Shown here: positions 22,548-38,490 of the stretch, piece after piece
Layout of the letters: each line of letters opens with the position of its first letter
Numbering within the stretch: the first letter of the stretch is position 1
Assembly: GCA_029339505.1 (NCBI GenBank)
Contig: JAQISU010000033.1
Span: 5,221,001-5,285,000, forward strand
Source: Unio delphinus
Taxonomy: Eukaryota > Mollusca > Bivalvia > Unionida > Unionidae
Length of the DNA: 64,000 nucleotides
Direction: 5' to 3'
Position numbers and translations under genes: made by a program
The notes under the pieces: model-generated
The model's input: only the letters and a program-made list of their open reading frames with translations
The model's database searches: none
Told to the model about the DNA's origin: nothing

Positions 22548-24371
22548 TGTGACGATTTTACCCCAACCCCTTGTATGTAGGTATAAGTTACTATAACTTG
22601 TGATTCTGACTGGCCTTGTACATGTATAAATTGTATGTCTGCCTGACCCAGCTGTGATGTCTCAAATTGTTCTAAGTTAGCTAATCCCCTTACTTAAGAT
22701 GGTCTTTGTTAGCTCTCGAGGGGAGAGGAGACTGTGTCCATCGCGGACGGGTGACGTAACCATATCAAAGGACAGGACAGCGTCAAATAAGAAGACTGTA
22801 ACAATTGATAGAGACACAGACAGACATTCGGATGATTGACAGTTCGAACGATTGACCGAGTCAAGAGCCATCCAATCAGAATTCGCTGAGGGTGGGCCCT
22901 TGATTGGAATCTGCGATAATAACTCATGTTTAGTAAGAATTCGTCAGTTCGCTACAAGAATTGAGAAGAGAGTAGAACTCCGTACGGCCAGACGAAAATT
23001 GGTAGCAGACTCAGATTTTGGAAATCAAGGAAATCTTAAGATAGCTTCAAAGGTCAGTGTGATTTTTGTTTGATTTTTGCTTGATACGTCTGCGGAATGG
23101 AAGGATTCTCGTATGTATATTCATTTTACTTGTATTGTAGTATGAATAGTTAATTATGATATTAATATTTTGCATCTTTCGTGATGTTCGTTAGTACCTT
23201 TGCTTGCAATTGATTATGATGTAAATTCGTTGCATCTTCTTCATGATATTATATTACTCCTTATTTTGTGAGGTAAAATGTTGCTCTTCTTTTGTCAGTA
23301 ATATGTGTGCATATTATTTCGTGCATTATTACGTTTACGCCCTTTTGAAAGGACGATTTGTATTCGTGAAGAATTGTATTGTTTGCTAGCCGCTATAAGA
23401 ATTAATATTATAATTCTTTGTGTAGGTATATTATGGTAGACTAGCACTTTGTTTACGTAATGATATATTTTGCCTTTGAGTTAACGGATTTCCGTTATTG
23501 CAATTTGAATGTGAATATTGTGGATTCGGTACGCTTGTGTAGGACATATATATAAATATATAGATAGTCATATTACTAATAGTAGTAATATTATAATACA
23601 ATGATATTTGAAATATTTGTATGTATATACTGATAGGGCTCAGTATGTAGATGTTTGAATTCTTTGTGAGATTGTGTTGTGGAGCCATTTTGTAAGCGGC
23701 GGAAGCGTATGGGAATTTCGATGTGTGCGCATGCGTGACCAAAAATGTCCCGCCTTAAACTGATGGTTCAATTCAGTGACTTAGTGTGAGGTAATATTCA
23801 TCACCCTATGCTAATGCATTATACCTTTCAACAGGAAGCTTTCGGGTGACGTTGAGAGAATTCCGGGGAAATTTCGGGTGACGTTGAGAGAATTCCGGGG
23901 GAATTCCGGATGACGTGGAAAGAATTCCGAGTGAATTTGAGAGATACCGAGTGAATTTCGGGTGACCTCAAGAGATACCGTAGAAGAGGAAACGGAAGTA
24001 GAGATAGAAGAGGAAACGGAAGTAGAGGAATCGGAAGGAGAGAAAGACGGAAGGAGACTTATTTAGATGAGTAACACTCAAGAAGGGAAAATATTCCTCA
24101 CACTGAAATCAAATGATGATCTAGGGATCATTGGGTCAAGAGTGACATTGATTGCTTAATATCTTTAAAATTTTCATTTATTAAATTGTTGTTTAAATTT
24201 CATCTTTGTATTTCTTTTAATTTAACTGTCGGCATTGCTGACTGGGGGCTCGTAGCCATATATAATATATTGTCCAGAAGTAAACATTCTGAATGCGGAC
24301 CAGGGGAACTTCCTCATAATTCTTTAAAGTCTATAGGAAGAACCCCACCCCTACTAAACGATACCTTCACA
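22548..24371 (+). repeat. 3' LTR (1824 bp)
   Basis: Same length and boundaries as the 5' LTR, with about 20 substitutions and no obvious indels. Ends CTTCACA and is followed at once by the second copy of the duplicated flank. Confidence 0.96.
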
Positions 24372-24680
24372 ACCCATATCGCTTAATTAAAATTGTACTA
24401 TCTTCTCTTTGCCCCAGCTGACAGTGAGAATGGTTCTCTGATCATTTCTTTGCTAATAACTTAAGATAGTGCTCCCCTTTTGACACCGAGTCTAAGAACC
24501 ACCACAACCCAACCCTCACCGCTTCCTCAGCCAGCAAAAATAAAAGTGCTGTGATGGTGGTACCCCCAAAGATGTGTATGTTTGTTTAATTTAGAAATAG
24601 AAGGTTGATCAAACTTCAGTTTAAGAACTAAACCTCTAACGGGGTATGATTGGTTACCAAGTGTTTTCAAAAGGGCTTTC
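24372..24680. repeat. Right copy of 309-bp direct duplication
   Basis: Starts ACCCATATCGCTTAATT immediately after the 3' LTR and aligns base for base with 15629-15937. Differences seen are at about 24486, 24659, 24676 and 24680. Sequence beyond this point has no counterpart to the left of the element. Confidence 0.95.
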
Positions 24681-25260
24681 CGTCCGATGAGGGGGGATAC
24701 TGGAGAAATCCTGCCTTCATTAAATATTCATACATTCAGATATGCAAATGAACCCTCTAAAAACGATGGTTTTGATTGGTTTTACAATACATTCCTCAGA
24801 AACAATCCCATAAACTATCAATTCTACTTCCTGCTTCCGCTTGAACCAAAAATTCGCGCGAACGCTGTTCAAATTTGAGCGATAACTATTAATAATTGCT
24901 GCATCTTAGTTACCATATTCTCGATTCATATATATTTAAAAATTGTAGAGATATATGTAATTATAATTAATCACGCTTTGATTTATTTTACAGTTTATCA
25001 TAGTGCGCAAATTTAACAAACTAGTTTGTATAGAGTAGTCACGTTACCAACTGTCAGACCAATTTGAATTTTCGTTTCAGTCCTTGTAAGTTTTATCAAT
25101 TTGACTTTATTTTCTATTTTTTGTGAATATTGGCTGAATTTATTTGATATTCTAGATGCATTGCTAAGTTTTTTTTGTTCATTTATATGTATTAGTGTTT
25201 AAATTTGATTACTACTAAAGTAAGAAGTTTAGTTTTCATATTCACATGCTAGTTAGGTAG
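24681..25260. other. No gene seen; left flank of candidate MULE element
   Basis: AT-rich unique sequence. Its last bases (CTAGTTAGGTAG, 25249-25260) resemble the right flank of the candidate element (CTAGTTAAGGTA, 38260-38271). Confidence 0.5.
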
Positions 25261-25316
25261 TGTCTATTCGCACGGCCGCCGTGCGGCCAATTTGGAAAAG
25301 ACTATTCGCACGGCCG
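25261..25316 (+). repeat. Left terminal GC-rich repeat (about 1.4 units of 38 bp)
   Basis: Contains GCACGGCCGCCGTGC, a perfect 6-bp stem with a CCG loop, then GGCCAATTTGGAAAAGA and a second partial ACTATTCGCACGGCCG. The GC and CpG content stands out from the AT-rich surroundings. Confidence 0.85.
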
Positions 25317-25333
25317 TAAGTCACTGCATAAGG

Positions 25334-25487
25334 TACGAGTCCGAAATATTCCGATTCAAATCGGATTGAGCGCTTGTTTCAGCAGCTGAGATGGAAAACC
25401 TGGAAATAGGGACGACTCCGAAATATTCCGATTCAAATCGAATTGCGCGCTTGTTTCAGAAGCTGAGATGGAAGACCTGAAAGAAGG
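25334..25487 (+). repeat. 77-bp tandem duplication spanning the transposase start codon
   Basis: 25334-25410 and 25411-25487 are diverged direct copies (shared CCGAAATATTCCGATTCAAA, CGCTTGTTTCAG, GCTGAGATGGAA). Each has an ATG: the first, at 25391, meets a stop 29 codons on; the second, at 25468, opens the transposase exon. Confidence 0.9.
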
Positions 25488-26169
25488 AGACAACTTCAAT
25501 AATTATGTCGATTTTTTCACCGTGTTGGAAAAGCATGGAAAGAATAACAGCATTCAGTGGGTGAAAGCTGATAGTAAGTCTGCTGAAGCAGCAAATAAGG
25601 CTCTGATGGCATCATCTAAGCCTTATGAAAGCAAATTTGCCTATCGTTACGTAAGGTTTAGATGCAAACATGGTGGTCAAGGCAGAAAGCAAGGTCTTGG
25701 TTTACGGCCGAATCAAAGGTAAGTGCATTTAAATTTTTAATAGATATCTTGCGCTTGAGGCATTTCTAAGAGGCGGAGTCAGACATCCCCCTCCCCTCCC
25801 CCCTCCCCGCTAAAGCCGCTACTGACCGCACCCCACCCTATGCAACAAATTCCAAAAATAAAGGACCCCCTGGACAACCAGAAATGACGGGGAAAGCATT
25901 TCCACCAAATGTGATTTTCAACATTTTTCTACATAATACGATTTGCCTCGTAGGACCTTTTATCCGTTTTTATTATTATTATCAACCTATATGTTTCGAT
26001 TATTGACCTCATAAACTATGGTTGGTTAGGTGTAGAATCACTAATTCCTTTCCCATTCACCTTAAAGTTAATACATGTATATTAATTAAAACAATACATT
26101 TGGTTGGCATACCAAGCCCACAAAATAGTTTTGAAAAAATACTCTTGCTCTGATTAGTAGAAAAGAAAC

Positions 26170-26677
26170 GGTTACTAGAAACACTGAAATTCACACCGAA
26201 ATACACATGTATTTACATGTTCTATCTGTATTTATCGGTTTCCACACACAAATTATTGCTTGTTTTTGTTTTAATAATAATATAAAGCAAAATAAAATAT
26301 AATTTATGTGATTTTGATACGAATTATTAACTTGTTCCTAGTTATAGCACGCATCAATTGGTCGTACTTTATTGCACAAGTTGATCGTTTCGGAAAGGAG
26401 CTACTTTCACTCTGTGTATTCATTACTATCTTTCCTTAATTATCAGGTCTGTCGAATCAAGTATGACCGAGTGACATCATTACATGACTTGTGCTTTAAC
26501 TTGGTAAAAAGTAAATAATTCGAATCAAAGTCACATAAATGATATTTATTTTGCTTTATATTATTAATCAAACAAAAACAAATAATAATTTGTGTGTGGA
26601 AACCGTTATATACAGTTAGAACTTGTAAATACATGTGTATTTCGGTTTTTAAGTATATTTCGGTGTTTCTAGTAACC
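26170..26677. mobile_element. 508-bp fold-back element in transposase intron 1
   Basis: Arms 26170-26330 and 26514-26677 are inverted, diverged copies: GGTTACTAGAAACAC at the left end mirrors GTGTTTCTAGTAACC at the right, and CGGTTTCCACACACAAATTA mirrors TAATTTGTGTGTGGAAACCG. The loop is about 180 bp and non-coding. A target duplication was not clear. Probably a MITE. Confidence 0.85.
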
Positions 26678-29600
26678 CGAAAAAAAAACACCTTTATATG
26701 ATCTATCCATCCAATTAAGACTTGATACTAATTACTTTTATGTATTTTCAGATCATTCAAGAGTTGCTGCCCTGCAGAAGTCTATGTAACAGCCGATAGA
26801 GATATTGGTAAACTTGTAATTCGCAAGTTTAATAACGTTCATAACCATCCATTGTGTCCAGATTTGTTTGTGCAGTACCCAGAGTAGCGGCGACTAGAGA
26901 CAGATGCCAAGGTAATGGTTCAAACAATGCTCAAGATGAGAGTCAAAGTAAAATTGTTACAAGACCATATTCATTGCCAGGTATATGCATTTTATGATTG
27001 ATGTTGGTTTTACAGCATACCAGCACTATAAGGTTATTGAGCCCCATAGAAATGGTTAAGATTACTTTTTATTATTGACTGATTGTGGTTTAATGGCATA
27101 TTATTATCATATAAAAGATTAAGAGTACTTTTTATGATAAAAGAACTTCACTGTGTGTGTTATTAATGTTTCCAAAGTATAATTCTTTAGACTGCTATGA
27201 CTCTATATGACCTTAAACTAAGTAACAGAAAAAAGCAACACGTTTTGTAAAATTCAACAAATATTGTATTTCCCAAAAAGTTGAAACAAAGTGAAATTAT
27301 AAAAATATTGTATTTGGAAATAAATCCACAAAAGTTTATTGGTATTCCAGACAAGATCCAACACTGAAGGTGTTGATGTGTCTGTTCTTGTGAATCCGAT
27401 AAAATGTCTGTGACCTGAAGTGTGGGTGATGTGCCGACAACTTTTCGATATATGACAATAATATAATCTAAGATGTATGAATTCACTATAGGTCAACATT
27501 ACTGCCGCTGTGCAAGAGTATTATTGAGTGCATTGTCATTCTAGTGAATATTTTAAATAAATACATCCAGATTAAAACCTGAACATAACGCTACAAACGA
27601 TTATGCTGCAGATGTTATAGCAAGAATGAATTTTCTTTCAAGTAAACAAGTGTATATAAACAGGTAAGTCAATAGTAGAAGCAGTATTAGGGTCAAAAAT
27701 TCATTGGTAGAAAATTCTAAAATGTCATCAAGATAAAATCTTTAAATAAAAGAATAGGTCCATCCATCGTCCTTTACTCAGATTAAGTTAATGATCCTAA
27801 TTTTGACCAACTCTCACAGGGAAGTACTTGCCTTGTATTATGTTGCTTACAAAACAAATGTCCTGATCAGGTAAACCATGAAATTTATTTTAGACCACTC
27901 ATTACAAAATACAGTTGTACCTAACAGGTAATCATAATCATGTTTAGTTCCATGCTTTTATAACCCCATTCCCCACCCCAGTCTGTCACCACATTTACTT
28001 TCTTGAAGAAATACATATACACATTTTATTCCAAAATTTAAGAGATAAATGGTGATAGCAAACAAAAGATTAGACATTTATTTTTATATCATTTCTGAGT
28101 GTATGTGTGTATAATTTTAACATAAAGTCAGCTGAGTCAAGCTGGATAATGATTATAGAGCAGATACATTTGCAGTTATTACAATATTTTTGTCTTCAGG
28201 GCTCCTCTTTCATCACTGTAAAGGATTTGCACAACATGAGACAGAAAATGAAGGAGGAATTTGGTACACAAACTGATGAAGAGAGATTGCTTGCAGAGTT
28301 GGGAAGACTTGGTACAAATTTATTCCATTGTTCACTTGTGCTTGCCAAACGTCACTATAAAAGTATTCTACAGTCCTTCCTCCAGTTTGGCATGATTGTT
28401 ATGTGTTTAGGCTCTCATAAACAGTAACAAGAAAAACATGAAGACAACAAGCTTTGTAAAATTTAACAAATAATGGATAATAGAAAAAGAATAGAAAAAT
28501 GAACTTATGGTTTTAAGAATAAAATCCAAAAATAATCCTAGAATAATCCCAGAATTAAAAAATTAGAAGTCCTAGCAATAAAAGGTTCTAATGAATCTGA
28601 GTTCGAGCCCCAATGAAAATAAAAAATGGAAGGTAATGACGTATGTTATAGCCAGTGTTGTAATGAATTATGATGTGTCTTCAGTTCTTTGTTGTACCAT
28701 GGAAAATAATATTCTGGTGATTGAATTATCTTGCAAATGTAAACCATATCACATCATTTTAATTTGCATGACCCCTGACATCTGCGTTTCTAGGCTGAAA
28801 AAATTTGAAAACTATTGAATGGAAACATGTATTGCTTTTATGCAAAACAGGTGAAGAAATCTATTTTATTTTATATATTAGTATTAAGTTCTACAGGAAA
28901 TGAATTAGTAATCAAATCCCTTTCAACGATGTATTGTATTAGCACTGTACTTAGCTTCTAGATGTCAGAATACCCTTACATTTGTGTTTGCAATTTTCTT
29001 CTTTAGGTGATGAAGATCCAGATGCAGCCATATCAGTCCAGACAGGAGAGACTAATGATTTGGAATGCCTTTTGGTTGTAACAGGGGGAATGAGAAGGAC
29101 ATATGAAATGTTCCCAGAGGTTTTGATGGTGGCTGGAACATACAGAGTCAACAAATTGAGAATGCCTTTATATTTCTTAATAGTTGAAGATGGATATGGT
29201 CAGGGGCACATAGTTGGGTTCAGTTTAGTTGCCAATGAAAAGAAGGAGACACTAGAAAATCTGATAGGTGAGTTTGGACAAATACACAATTTGAAGAAAG
29301 TAAAAACTGTAGTCGTCGACAAAGACCAGAATGAAATAGCTGCCGTGCAGAAGTTTATGCCAGACGTTTCCATCCAGTTGTGCAAATTTCATATAATGCA
29401 GGCATTTGCAAGAGAATTAAAGAAATGTGCAGTGAATCAAGAGGTGCAAAGTACAGTAACGCAACTTGTATGGCAGATGGTGTATGTAAGGTCCAAGACG
29501 GCATATGACAACAGCTTTGGCCGATTGCTTAAGGTAGCACCACAAAAGTTTGTTTACTACTACAAGAACTGCTTAGAAAGTGCTCCAATGTGGTGTGCAT

Positions 29601-30044
29601 ACCAGACCAACATGCATATAAACCTTGGGAATACAACTAATAACAGAATGGAATCAATAAATCAGAAGATAAAAGATGTTCTTCATAGGAATTTATCTGT
29701 TCCAGAAGCTGTTCAGGGTTTACTTTTGGTATGCAGAACATCTAATTATGCTGTACAACATCGATCTTTTGTTCAGCAGATGACAGTTCCATACAGACTG
29801 AATGATGATGATGAAGTTGTTGACATCGTTGTGAAGAAATTGACTCCCTACGCAGCCAATATTGTTGTGCACGAGTTGAAAGCAGCAAGATCTCAAACAG
29901 AAAAATATGCATGCACTCCTGAGAAATGCTGCGTGCTTAAAACTACAATGGGACTGCCATGTCGACACATCTTTGCAGCAAGAATGAAGAAAAAAAATGA
30001 GATTCTCTTTTTAAGCACTGATGTATTTCCACGATGGTGTTTAG

Positions 30045-31258
30045 TAGAGCTGTACCGATGTCACTTTTTGCCGATTATGCCGATACCGCGTGTAGCCGAT
30101 TATCAAAATTGCCGATACCGATTATGAGACCGATTATTAATAATCCAATCAATTCGGGCTCTTGAAACAATGTGTCCAAATAAATTATTACTCTGTTGTC
30201 CACAGACCGTGGGTGTGGGCGATTTTTTTTTTTAGCAAACAGGAAAGTTTCGCGGCACAATAAATATGTTCTAATCACTATGTAAATTGAGGCAATGCTT
30301 TGAGTTTATTGCCGACTTTCTATGAACAAAGGTCGTCGGCTTGCTTTGACAACAACAAATACTCGTTATTGCTGCGGCAACATCAGATAATTGTAAAACA
30401 TTGATATAGAATTGTTTTATTTGTTTAGTATATGTCGGTGCTTCAAAGGTACAGTAAAACCTGTTATGACTTATGAGAGACCACCCCTTCTGCCAGATTG
30501 TGGCTTGGTGAAACACTAACAAAAGAAATAAAAAATGTTTTAAAAAAATCCGGAAATGATTCTCACTTACTAGTATTAAAGACAATGAGTTCGTTCACCC
30601 TCCAGGCAATACGGATTAACTGAAAGACAGACGACGTACTCAAACCTACACTGAAGCCCTTTCAAACAATTTCTCACTGGGACATAAGGACGGTCGGTGT
30701 TTTGTGAGTTTTCATAAAGATAAAGAAAAAACACAAACCTCAAAATTGACTGTGTATATATCCATCATTACTCCCTTTGATGTTAATCTTACTGGCTATT
30801 CACATGACTTTGGCACTACAATGGCGGTTAGCGACATGTACTTTAGTCTGGTTTACTGCAGTTTACAAATGTTACCGGACGCTGGAGTTGAAAATTTTGC
30901 ACAACTGGCAGCAAGATAAATTCTTTTTAAATACTTTATTAGAGCAATCTCTTTGTTACAAAAGATTAATTGATGGTTGGATGTGTTTATCTCGATATAT
31001 GGTTATTTGACTATACAGTAGTGTTAGTTAATGAGCAACTTGTTTGCATACTGCATATATCCCGAGCTCTAGTGTTACAAAGGATTAAGTTACGGTCAGT
31101 CAAAACGCGACTGTATATACAACTTTTATCAGGAAAAATTGGGTATTTAAAAAAATTATTTGCATCTGCACCGATTATTTTTGCCGATACCCGATTATAC
31201 CGATTGTGCTAATAATCGGCCCGATTACGCGTACGGGCGATTAATCGGTACAGCTCTA
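30045..31258. mobile_element. 1214-bp non-autonomous hAT-type element (copy 1) inside MULE exon
   Basis: Ends are TAGAGCTGTACCGAT and its reverse complement (ATCGGTACAGCTCTA). The flanks GTGTTTAG at 30037-30044 and 31259-31266 are identical, an 8-bp target duplication. Subterminal CCGATTA and CCGATAC motifs are repeated near both ends and may be transposase-binding sites (inference). No transposase frame is present. A second copy lies at 58664-60098. It interrupts the transposase frame after the SWIM region. Confidence 0.93.
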
Positions 31259-31593
31259 GTGTTTAGGATATGGTGATGAAGTAATATTTAAACGGAAACT
31301 TGATCAGGTGGAGAGCCGGGTGCGATCTAATCCAGATAATAAAAAAGTTCCAAAGTCAAAGGAAGAAAAATACAGAGATGTGATGGCTGTGGGCAAGTCA
31401 CTGGCTGATTTAGTTTCAACCCTTGGATCGAAAGAATTCACAGAAAAATTAGATGCATTGAATCTGCTCTACAGTATGTGGTCCAAAGGTCAGAAGGTGG
31501 TGCTGGTAGACATAATGGAAGATAACCAATCAGGGCAAGAGCCTGGTAAAACCCAGTTTCTTCACTCATCTGATAAAAACAGTTATACTCAGG

Positions 31594-32907
31594 ATGGCAA
31601 TACACAAAACTCTTCTGAGAAAACACAACAATGTAGAGCCGAACACACAAAGCAATAGCACAACAGAAAAATGCCAAGCAGATGAAGAGATTCAAAAAAG
31701 GTATTTATGCAGTGAAACTGACAATGAAGTAGGTTCAGACTCGGAAGAAAACCCACCCCCTTCTCCTTTGTTTGGCTTGAAGAAACGAAGAAGTTTTGCA
31801 CACCTATCTGACATGCCAGATGATCAAGAAAACATAATGACATCAACTACAGAAGCAAACATTGAGGAACATAGACCATCAGAAGATAACGAGTGTCCAA
31901 GCAGTCTGTCTAATATTGAAACTTCTATAAAAACTGGTTTGATAAGAACAGGAACCTTCTCAGATGTACTCCAGCGTGTAACAAACATAAGATTGCCGTC
32001 ATCTCCACCAGTTCGTGGAAGATCTAAAATTAAGAAAAAGAAGCACAAGAATGTTGAAAATACAGAGAATATGTTCCAAGCAAGAAAAAGGAATAGGACA
32101 CAGAAAGAAAAAGATCTTCAGTCCATAGATCATGAGTGCATAACAGAGTCCATCACCTTAAAACCAGAGGAGCTTGCAGAAATAAGAGATGGTGGAATGT
32201 TAACTGATACTCACATCAGTGCAGCTCTAAGGCTTCTAAAAAAACAGCATCCTGATATCCAGGGATTTCAGGATCCCTTACTTGGAAGCAAACTTCAGTT
32301 TGACATCTGCAAAGGGAAGTTTGTGCAGATATTGCATGATGGAAATTTGCACTGGTTGACAGTATCAAATGTAATGGGTAGTAATCATGAAATAGATATA
32401 TATGACTCATTGGCATCGTCCACTCATCATATTTCAATGAATGTCAAGATGCAAATAGCAGCAATTACAATGACACAAAAAAAGCACATAACACTAAGGA
32501 TTAGAAAATGTCAGAGGCAAAAGGGAGGAGTTGATTGTGGCCTGTTTGCAAAAGCCATGACAGCATCACTTTGCAACGGAAAAGATCCAACTAACCTTAA
32601 GTATAACCAAGACGTCATGCGGAGACATTTGGAAGATTGCTTACACAAAAGTCATTTTGCAGAATTTCCACATAAAGAGGTCATGGTAAAATCAAATAAA
32701 GAGACGTATATAATATCAAAAGTAAATCTTCACTGCATTTGCAGACTTCCTGACAACCATAAAGAGAGGATGATTGAATGCTCCAGTTGCAAGGAGTGGT
32801 ACCATCAGACATGTCTGTCGATTCCAAATGAAATGTTCATGGATAAAACACTCAGTGAAGGTGGCTATGCACACATTGTGGTGAGAAGTAAAATATTAGT
32901 TAAATGA
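31594..32907 (+). pseudogene. Ulp1-type (C48) cysteine protease with PHD finger
   Basis: A 437-residue frame from ATG at 31594. Residues 1-200 are acidic, Ser/Lys-rich and low in structure. The protease core has GNLHWLTVSN (His 253), IDIYDSL (Asp 271), Gln 309 and GGVDCGLFAKAM (Cys 315), in the order and spacing of the Ulp1/SENP His-Asp-Gln-Cys site; such enzymes cut SUMO- or ubiquitin-like proteins. A PHD finger begins LHCICRLPDNHKERMIECSS (Cys 381, Cys 383) with KEWYHQTC. Its last zinc ligands lie in another frame (32862-32879, Trp-Leu-Cys-Thr-His-Cys), so a one-base shift breaks the finger and the printed C-terminus is not native. The frame overlaps the end of the transposase frame by 65 bases in a different register. 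One ancestral transposase-protease protein split by a frameshift is plausible. Target is unknown; some plant MULEs (Kaonashi type) also carry Ulp1-like domains. Confidence 0.82.
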
Positions 32908-33021
32908 TACAAAAAAAACCATGAGGTACTATTGTACATGAAAATATGTTTGGATGCAGGTTGTCTGAAGGAACATTGTTTTTATGCTGATCTTTTTATT
33001 AGCTTGAGGAGGACAGCTTAG

Positions 33022-33196
33022 CCACAGGAGTCTGACATTTTATCAATAAAGTACGGTGAAATCTCTGACAACATGAACTTCCCTTATCGGTAATATAAAT
33101 AAACACAAGGAATGCAAATGTGACCACAACCCTTCACTCGATTCGACTTTTTCTCGCGAGTCTTTTATCGCTTCAGAATCGCATGAAGACTGAAAA

Positions 33197-33245
<49 letters not shown>

Positions 33246-33547
33246 AAGACAGTGACGTACCAACGCATAATTCTTAAATGACCTTGTCCTGAATCCAATC
33301 GGAGAAATGAACCTTTATTTTCACCATTACGGTCGCAATCCCTGTCTGGAATCGATCTTCCAGCAGAAGTAGCCAATTCTACCAGTTTCTACCCTGCAGT
33401 AAATAAAGATTTATATAAAAAGTTGAATTGAGCGAAGGGTTGTGGTCACACTTCCATTCCTTGTGTTTATTTATATTACCGATAAGGGGAATTCATGTTG
33501 TCAGAGATTTCGCCATACTTTATTGATAAAACGTCAGACTCCTGTGG
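33022..33547. mobile_element. 526-bp inverted-repeat element (MITE)
   Basis: Arms of about 125 bp (33022-33147 and 33424-33547) are inverted: CCACAGGAGTCTGACATTTT on the left mirrors AACGTCAGACTCCTGTGG on the right, and AAATAAACACAAGGAATG mirrors CATTCCTTGTGTTTATTT. The loop has a (TA)n tract (33200-33241). The flanks suggest a TA or TTA target duplication, which is weak evidence. It starts 115 bases after the Ulp1-PHD frame ends. Confidence 0.85.
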
Positions 33548-33629
33548 TTTAACATAGAGTGGATTGTGCATATTACCTTTCATTTGTCAACTTCATCAGG
33601 CATTTTAGAAGAAGGATTGAAGTTTATAT

Positions 33630-38117
<4,488 letters not shown>

Positions 38118-38255
38118 CGGCGGCCGTGCGAATAGTCTTTTCCAAATTGGCCACACGGCGGCCGTGCGAATAGTCTTTTCCAAATTGGCCACACGGCGGC
38201 CGTGCGAATAGTCTTTTCCAAATTGGCCACACGGCGGCTGTGCGAATAGCCTCGG
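38118..38255 (-). repeat. Right terminal GC-rich repeat, about 3.6 units of 38 bp
   Basis: The unit CGGCGGCCGTGCGAATAGTC plus TTTTCCAAATTGGCCACA repeats at 38-bp spacing. It is the reverse complement of the motif at 25265-25316. Copies are nearly identical; the outermost (CGGCGGCTGTGCGAATAGCC) has diverged most. Confidence 0.92.
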
Positions 38256-38490
38256 CCTACTAGTTAAGGTATTGGAACTGATAGCGTGAAGAATATACTA
38301 GAAAGTATTTAATTAGTTATATTCATTTGATACGTTTTTACCCCAAGATAGTAGTTTCTTTTCAGAAGTGTTTATGATTAACTTCCATTTTATTACACTT
38401 GATCTGGTGTGAAAAATATAATTTAGTGTTTATGTAATTTATATTTTCGTTTCAGAAAGACAGTTACTTCTTTTAAATAGTGGATATTCA

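Larger units (their letters stand above)
15938..24371 (+). mobile_element. Ty3/gypsy LTR retrotransposon with Gmr1-like domain order
   Basis: Two 1824-bp direct LTRs (TGTGACG...TTCACA) bound an internal region of about 4.8 kb with primer-binding site, one gag-pol frame and a polypurine tract. The pol order is protease, integrase, reverse transcriptase, RNase H. Most Ty3/gypsy elements have integrase last; the order seen here is that of Gmr1-like elements. About 20 LTR differences by eye (about 1 percent) point to a fairly recent insertion. Three in-frame stops make this copy unlikely to be autonomous. No envelope gene is present. Confidence 0.95.
25468..31658 (+). pseudogene. MULE transposase with GCM1/FAR1-type zinc finger and SWIM domain (ZSWIM3-like), interrupted
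   Basis: Four exons with consistent phases: 25468-25718, 26752-26980, 28200-28311 and 29007 onward, each bounded by GT and AG. Exons 1-2 encode a WRKY/GCM1/FAR1-type DNA-binding domain (VRFRCKHGG, then SCCPAEVYV and FNNVHNHPLC). Exon 4 holds the MULE DDE domain: MVAGTYRVN, VVVDKDQNE, QLCKFHIMQAFAREL and TTNNRMESINQKIK. The first catalytic Asp is replaced by Ala (29132-29134); Asp (29318) and Glu (29651) remain. A degenerate SWIM zinc site follows (ACTPEKCCVLKTTMGLPCRH). TAG at 26885-26887 breaks exon 2. A 1214-bp hAT-type element sits at 30045-31258; beyond its 8-bp duplication the same frame resumes (KSLADLVSTLGSKEF) as in ZSWIM3-like C-termini, to 31658. The gene is therefore inactive in this copy. 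Confidence 0.85.

Noticed and set aside
27187..28505. Repeat pair around GTAAAATTCAACAAATA (27247) and GTAAAATTTAACAAATA (28456)
   Set aside because: Similarity is limited to about 30 AT-rich bases; too short to claim a repeat.
30704..31212. Frames within the hAT-type element (also 59617-60052) as a transposase
   Set aside because: Short, no DDE, BED or dimerisation motif; shared by the two copies only through common descent.
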